A stretch of DNA of 64,000 bases from contig BPIC01000002.1 in the NCBI GenBank assembly GCA_026003895.1, positions 496,001-560,000 of the forward strand. Direction: 5' to 3'. Below, one piece after another: positions 63,144 to 64,000 of the stretch. Both the position numbers and the translations under genes were made by a program. How positions within the stretch are numbered: the first letter of the stretch is position 1; each line of letters opens with the position of its first letter. This stretch comes from Dehalococcoidia bacterium (GTDB taxonomy: Bacteria; Chloroflexota; Dehalococcoidia; SpSt-223). The notes under the pieces were generated by a model. The model was not told the origin of the DNA, searched no databases, and worked only from the letters and a program-made list of their open reading frames with translations.

Positions 63144-64000
63144 ATGAACGGGAATCCGGGCTTGGTGCTCGGGCCAGGCCCAGAAGGCTGGTGGGATTCG
63201 GAGCGGGTCTCTTCCCCGCAGGTGCTACGGGAGGACGATGGCGGTTGGAAGATGTGGTATTACGGCCGCGATCCCTCCTTCGATCGCGCGATCAACTTTC
63301 CGGCAGGGCGTTCCGGGCTCGCCGTGTCGTCCGACGGTATCGCCTGGGAGCGCGTTCGTGGTCCGCTGACGATGGGCGCTGTGCTTGAGCCGCACCCCGA
63401 TCCCTACCGATTCGACAGTGGGCACGTCGGAGTGACGAACGTCCATCGCCTCGACGGGCTGTACTGGATGTGGTACCTCGGCGGCAACCAAGAGGACGTC
63501 GGGCGCGGTCAGATGCGGTATAAGGGACTGCGCATGCTCCCCGGCTGCGCGATCTCACGCGACGGGCTGCACTGGACAAGGATCGATGGGCCGTACCACG
63601 GAGCGCTGCTCGCGCCCGGCGGCGAGGGACAGTTCGACGCCTTGCTGTGCAATTGGCCGCGCGTCTTGAAGGATGACGACGGAACGTGGAAGCTGTACTA
63701 CCACTCGCGCCGCCCGGACGGCGGAGCGACCGTTGGCCTCGCGATCTCGCCCGACGGATTGCGGTGGGAAAAGGTCGGCCCAATCTTCGGAGACGGCGCG
63801 CCCGGCGCTTGGGATAGCGGAGGACCCGGTTGCCGGCATGTCCTGAAGGTCGACGGCGACTATCTGATGTTCTACGAGGGCCGAGGGGTCGACGGCTATT
63901 ACTCGATCGGGCTGGCGGTCTCAACGGACGGGATCCACTGGGAGCGCGATGACAACGGGGACGAGCCGGGCGGGCCGTACTTTCGCCACGCGCCGAAAGG
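63144..64000 (+). CDS. Five-bladed-propeller glycosidase-like protein (partial)
   Basis: ATG 63144 opens a frame that runs off the window, at least 285 residues. At least four repeats alternate W/Y-rich strands ('GWKMWYYGR', 'YWMWYLGG', 'WKLYYHSR', 'YLMFYEGR') with D-G-I-x-W-E turns ('VSSDGIAWER', 'ISRDGLHWTR', 'ISPDGLRWEK', 'STDGIHWERD'). This pattern fits GH43/GH32/68-type five-bladed propellers, which include arabinanases and fructan enzymes. There is no signal peptide. Catalytic residues cannot be assigned with confidence. Confidence 0.72.
   Translation, partial: MNGNPGLVLGPGPEGWWDSERVSSPQVLREDDGGWKMWYYGRDPSFDRAINFPAGRSGLAVSSDGIAWERVRGPLTMGAVLEPHPDPYRFDSGHVGVTNVHRLDGLYWMWYLGGNQEDVGRGQMRYKGLRMLPGCAISRDGLHWTRIDGPYHGALLAPGGEGQFDALLCNWPRVLKDDDGTWKLYYHSRRPDGGATVGLAISPDGLRWEKVGPIFGDGAPGAWDSGGPGCRHVLKVDGDYLMFYEGRGVDGYYSIGLAVSTDGIHWERDDNGDEPGGPYFRHAPK

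Overview
The window is 64 kb of high-GC bacterial chromosome. It is densely packed with short, often overlapping genes on both strands. I found no tRNA or rRNA gene, no CRISPR array, no prophage and no recognisable transposase. The gene content fits a Chloroflexota (Chloroflexi) genome: a Ser/Thr kinase with an Ala/Thr-rich linker to an extracellular domain, delta-60 and SBBP propellers, many CaiB-type CoA transferases, several luciferase-like (LLM) oxidoreductases, DUF3105 and DUF6159-like membrane proteins, and a CIRCE-controlled groESL. That assignment is inference; no rRNA gene is present to confirm it.

Layout. 1-1.4 kb: end of aroB, hslV and an FMN-binding PPOX protein in one overlapping operon. 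1.7-3.2 kb: a secreted glycosidase-like protein, divergent from larB-larE-larC (3.3-6.1 kb), the nickel-pincer nucleotide pathway without larA. 6.2-9.1 kb: nrdR, a DUF815-type ATPase, two small proteins and a TetR regulator. 9.1-16.2 kb: an SBBP propeller, bfd-bfr iron storage, two LLM enzymes, a methyltransferase, and a 35-residue membrane peptide coupled to a CBS protein. 16.3-24.5 kb: glycosyltransferase, CoA transferase with paired half-size chromate transporters, glycosidase, DUF3105, a second CoA transferase, a GGDEF cyclase and a small gene flanked by a 28-bp inverted repeat. 24.6-28.5 kb: a NarL-type two-component system downstream of a three-domain RidA protein, then a divergent excisionase-type regulator. 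28.8-33.8 kb: solute-binding lipoprotein, LLM enzyme and lipA-lipB-enoyl-CoA hydratase. 33.9-38.1 kb: two related secreted proteins, a receptor-like kinase and a membrane protein. 38.2-46.5 kb: PPOX proteins, a frameshifted SDR, a 4-hydroxybutyryl-CoA dehydratase homologue, a delta-60 protein, a WYL regulator, an SDR and an M20 peptidase. 46.5-53 kb: a GH127-like Tat-exported protein, a YqhA-type membrane protein, a P1 peptidase, surE and groESL. 53.1-57.7 kb: a minus-strand operon of MaoC hydratase, tandem CoA transferase, metF and a glutaredoxin. 57.7-64 kb: phosphatase, membrane protein, MMPL transporter with a CrtC/AttH-like lipoprotein, and a propeller glycosidase cut by the window end.

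The most interesting signal is the glutaredoxin at 53106-53348. Its ORF only makes sense if an in-frame UGA is read as selenocysteine in a U-S-P-C active site. A perfect hairpin follows the UGA at the spacing expected of a bacterial SECIS element. Two conserved genes, larB and surE, appear to start at AUC. Three +1 insertions, all in G runs, break the SDR and the tandem CoA transferase; they warn that the consensus may contain base errors, so the AUC and UGA calls need read-level checks. A recurrent extended -10 motif lies very close to many start codons and implies several leaderless or short-leader mRNAs.
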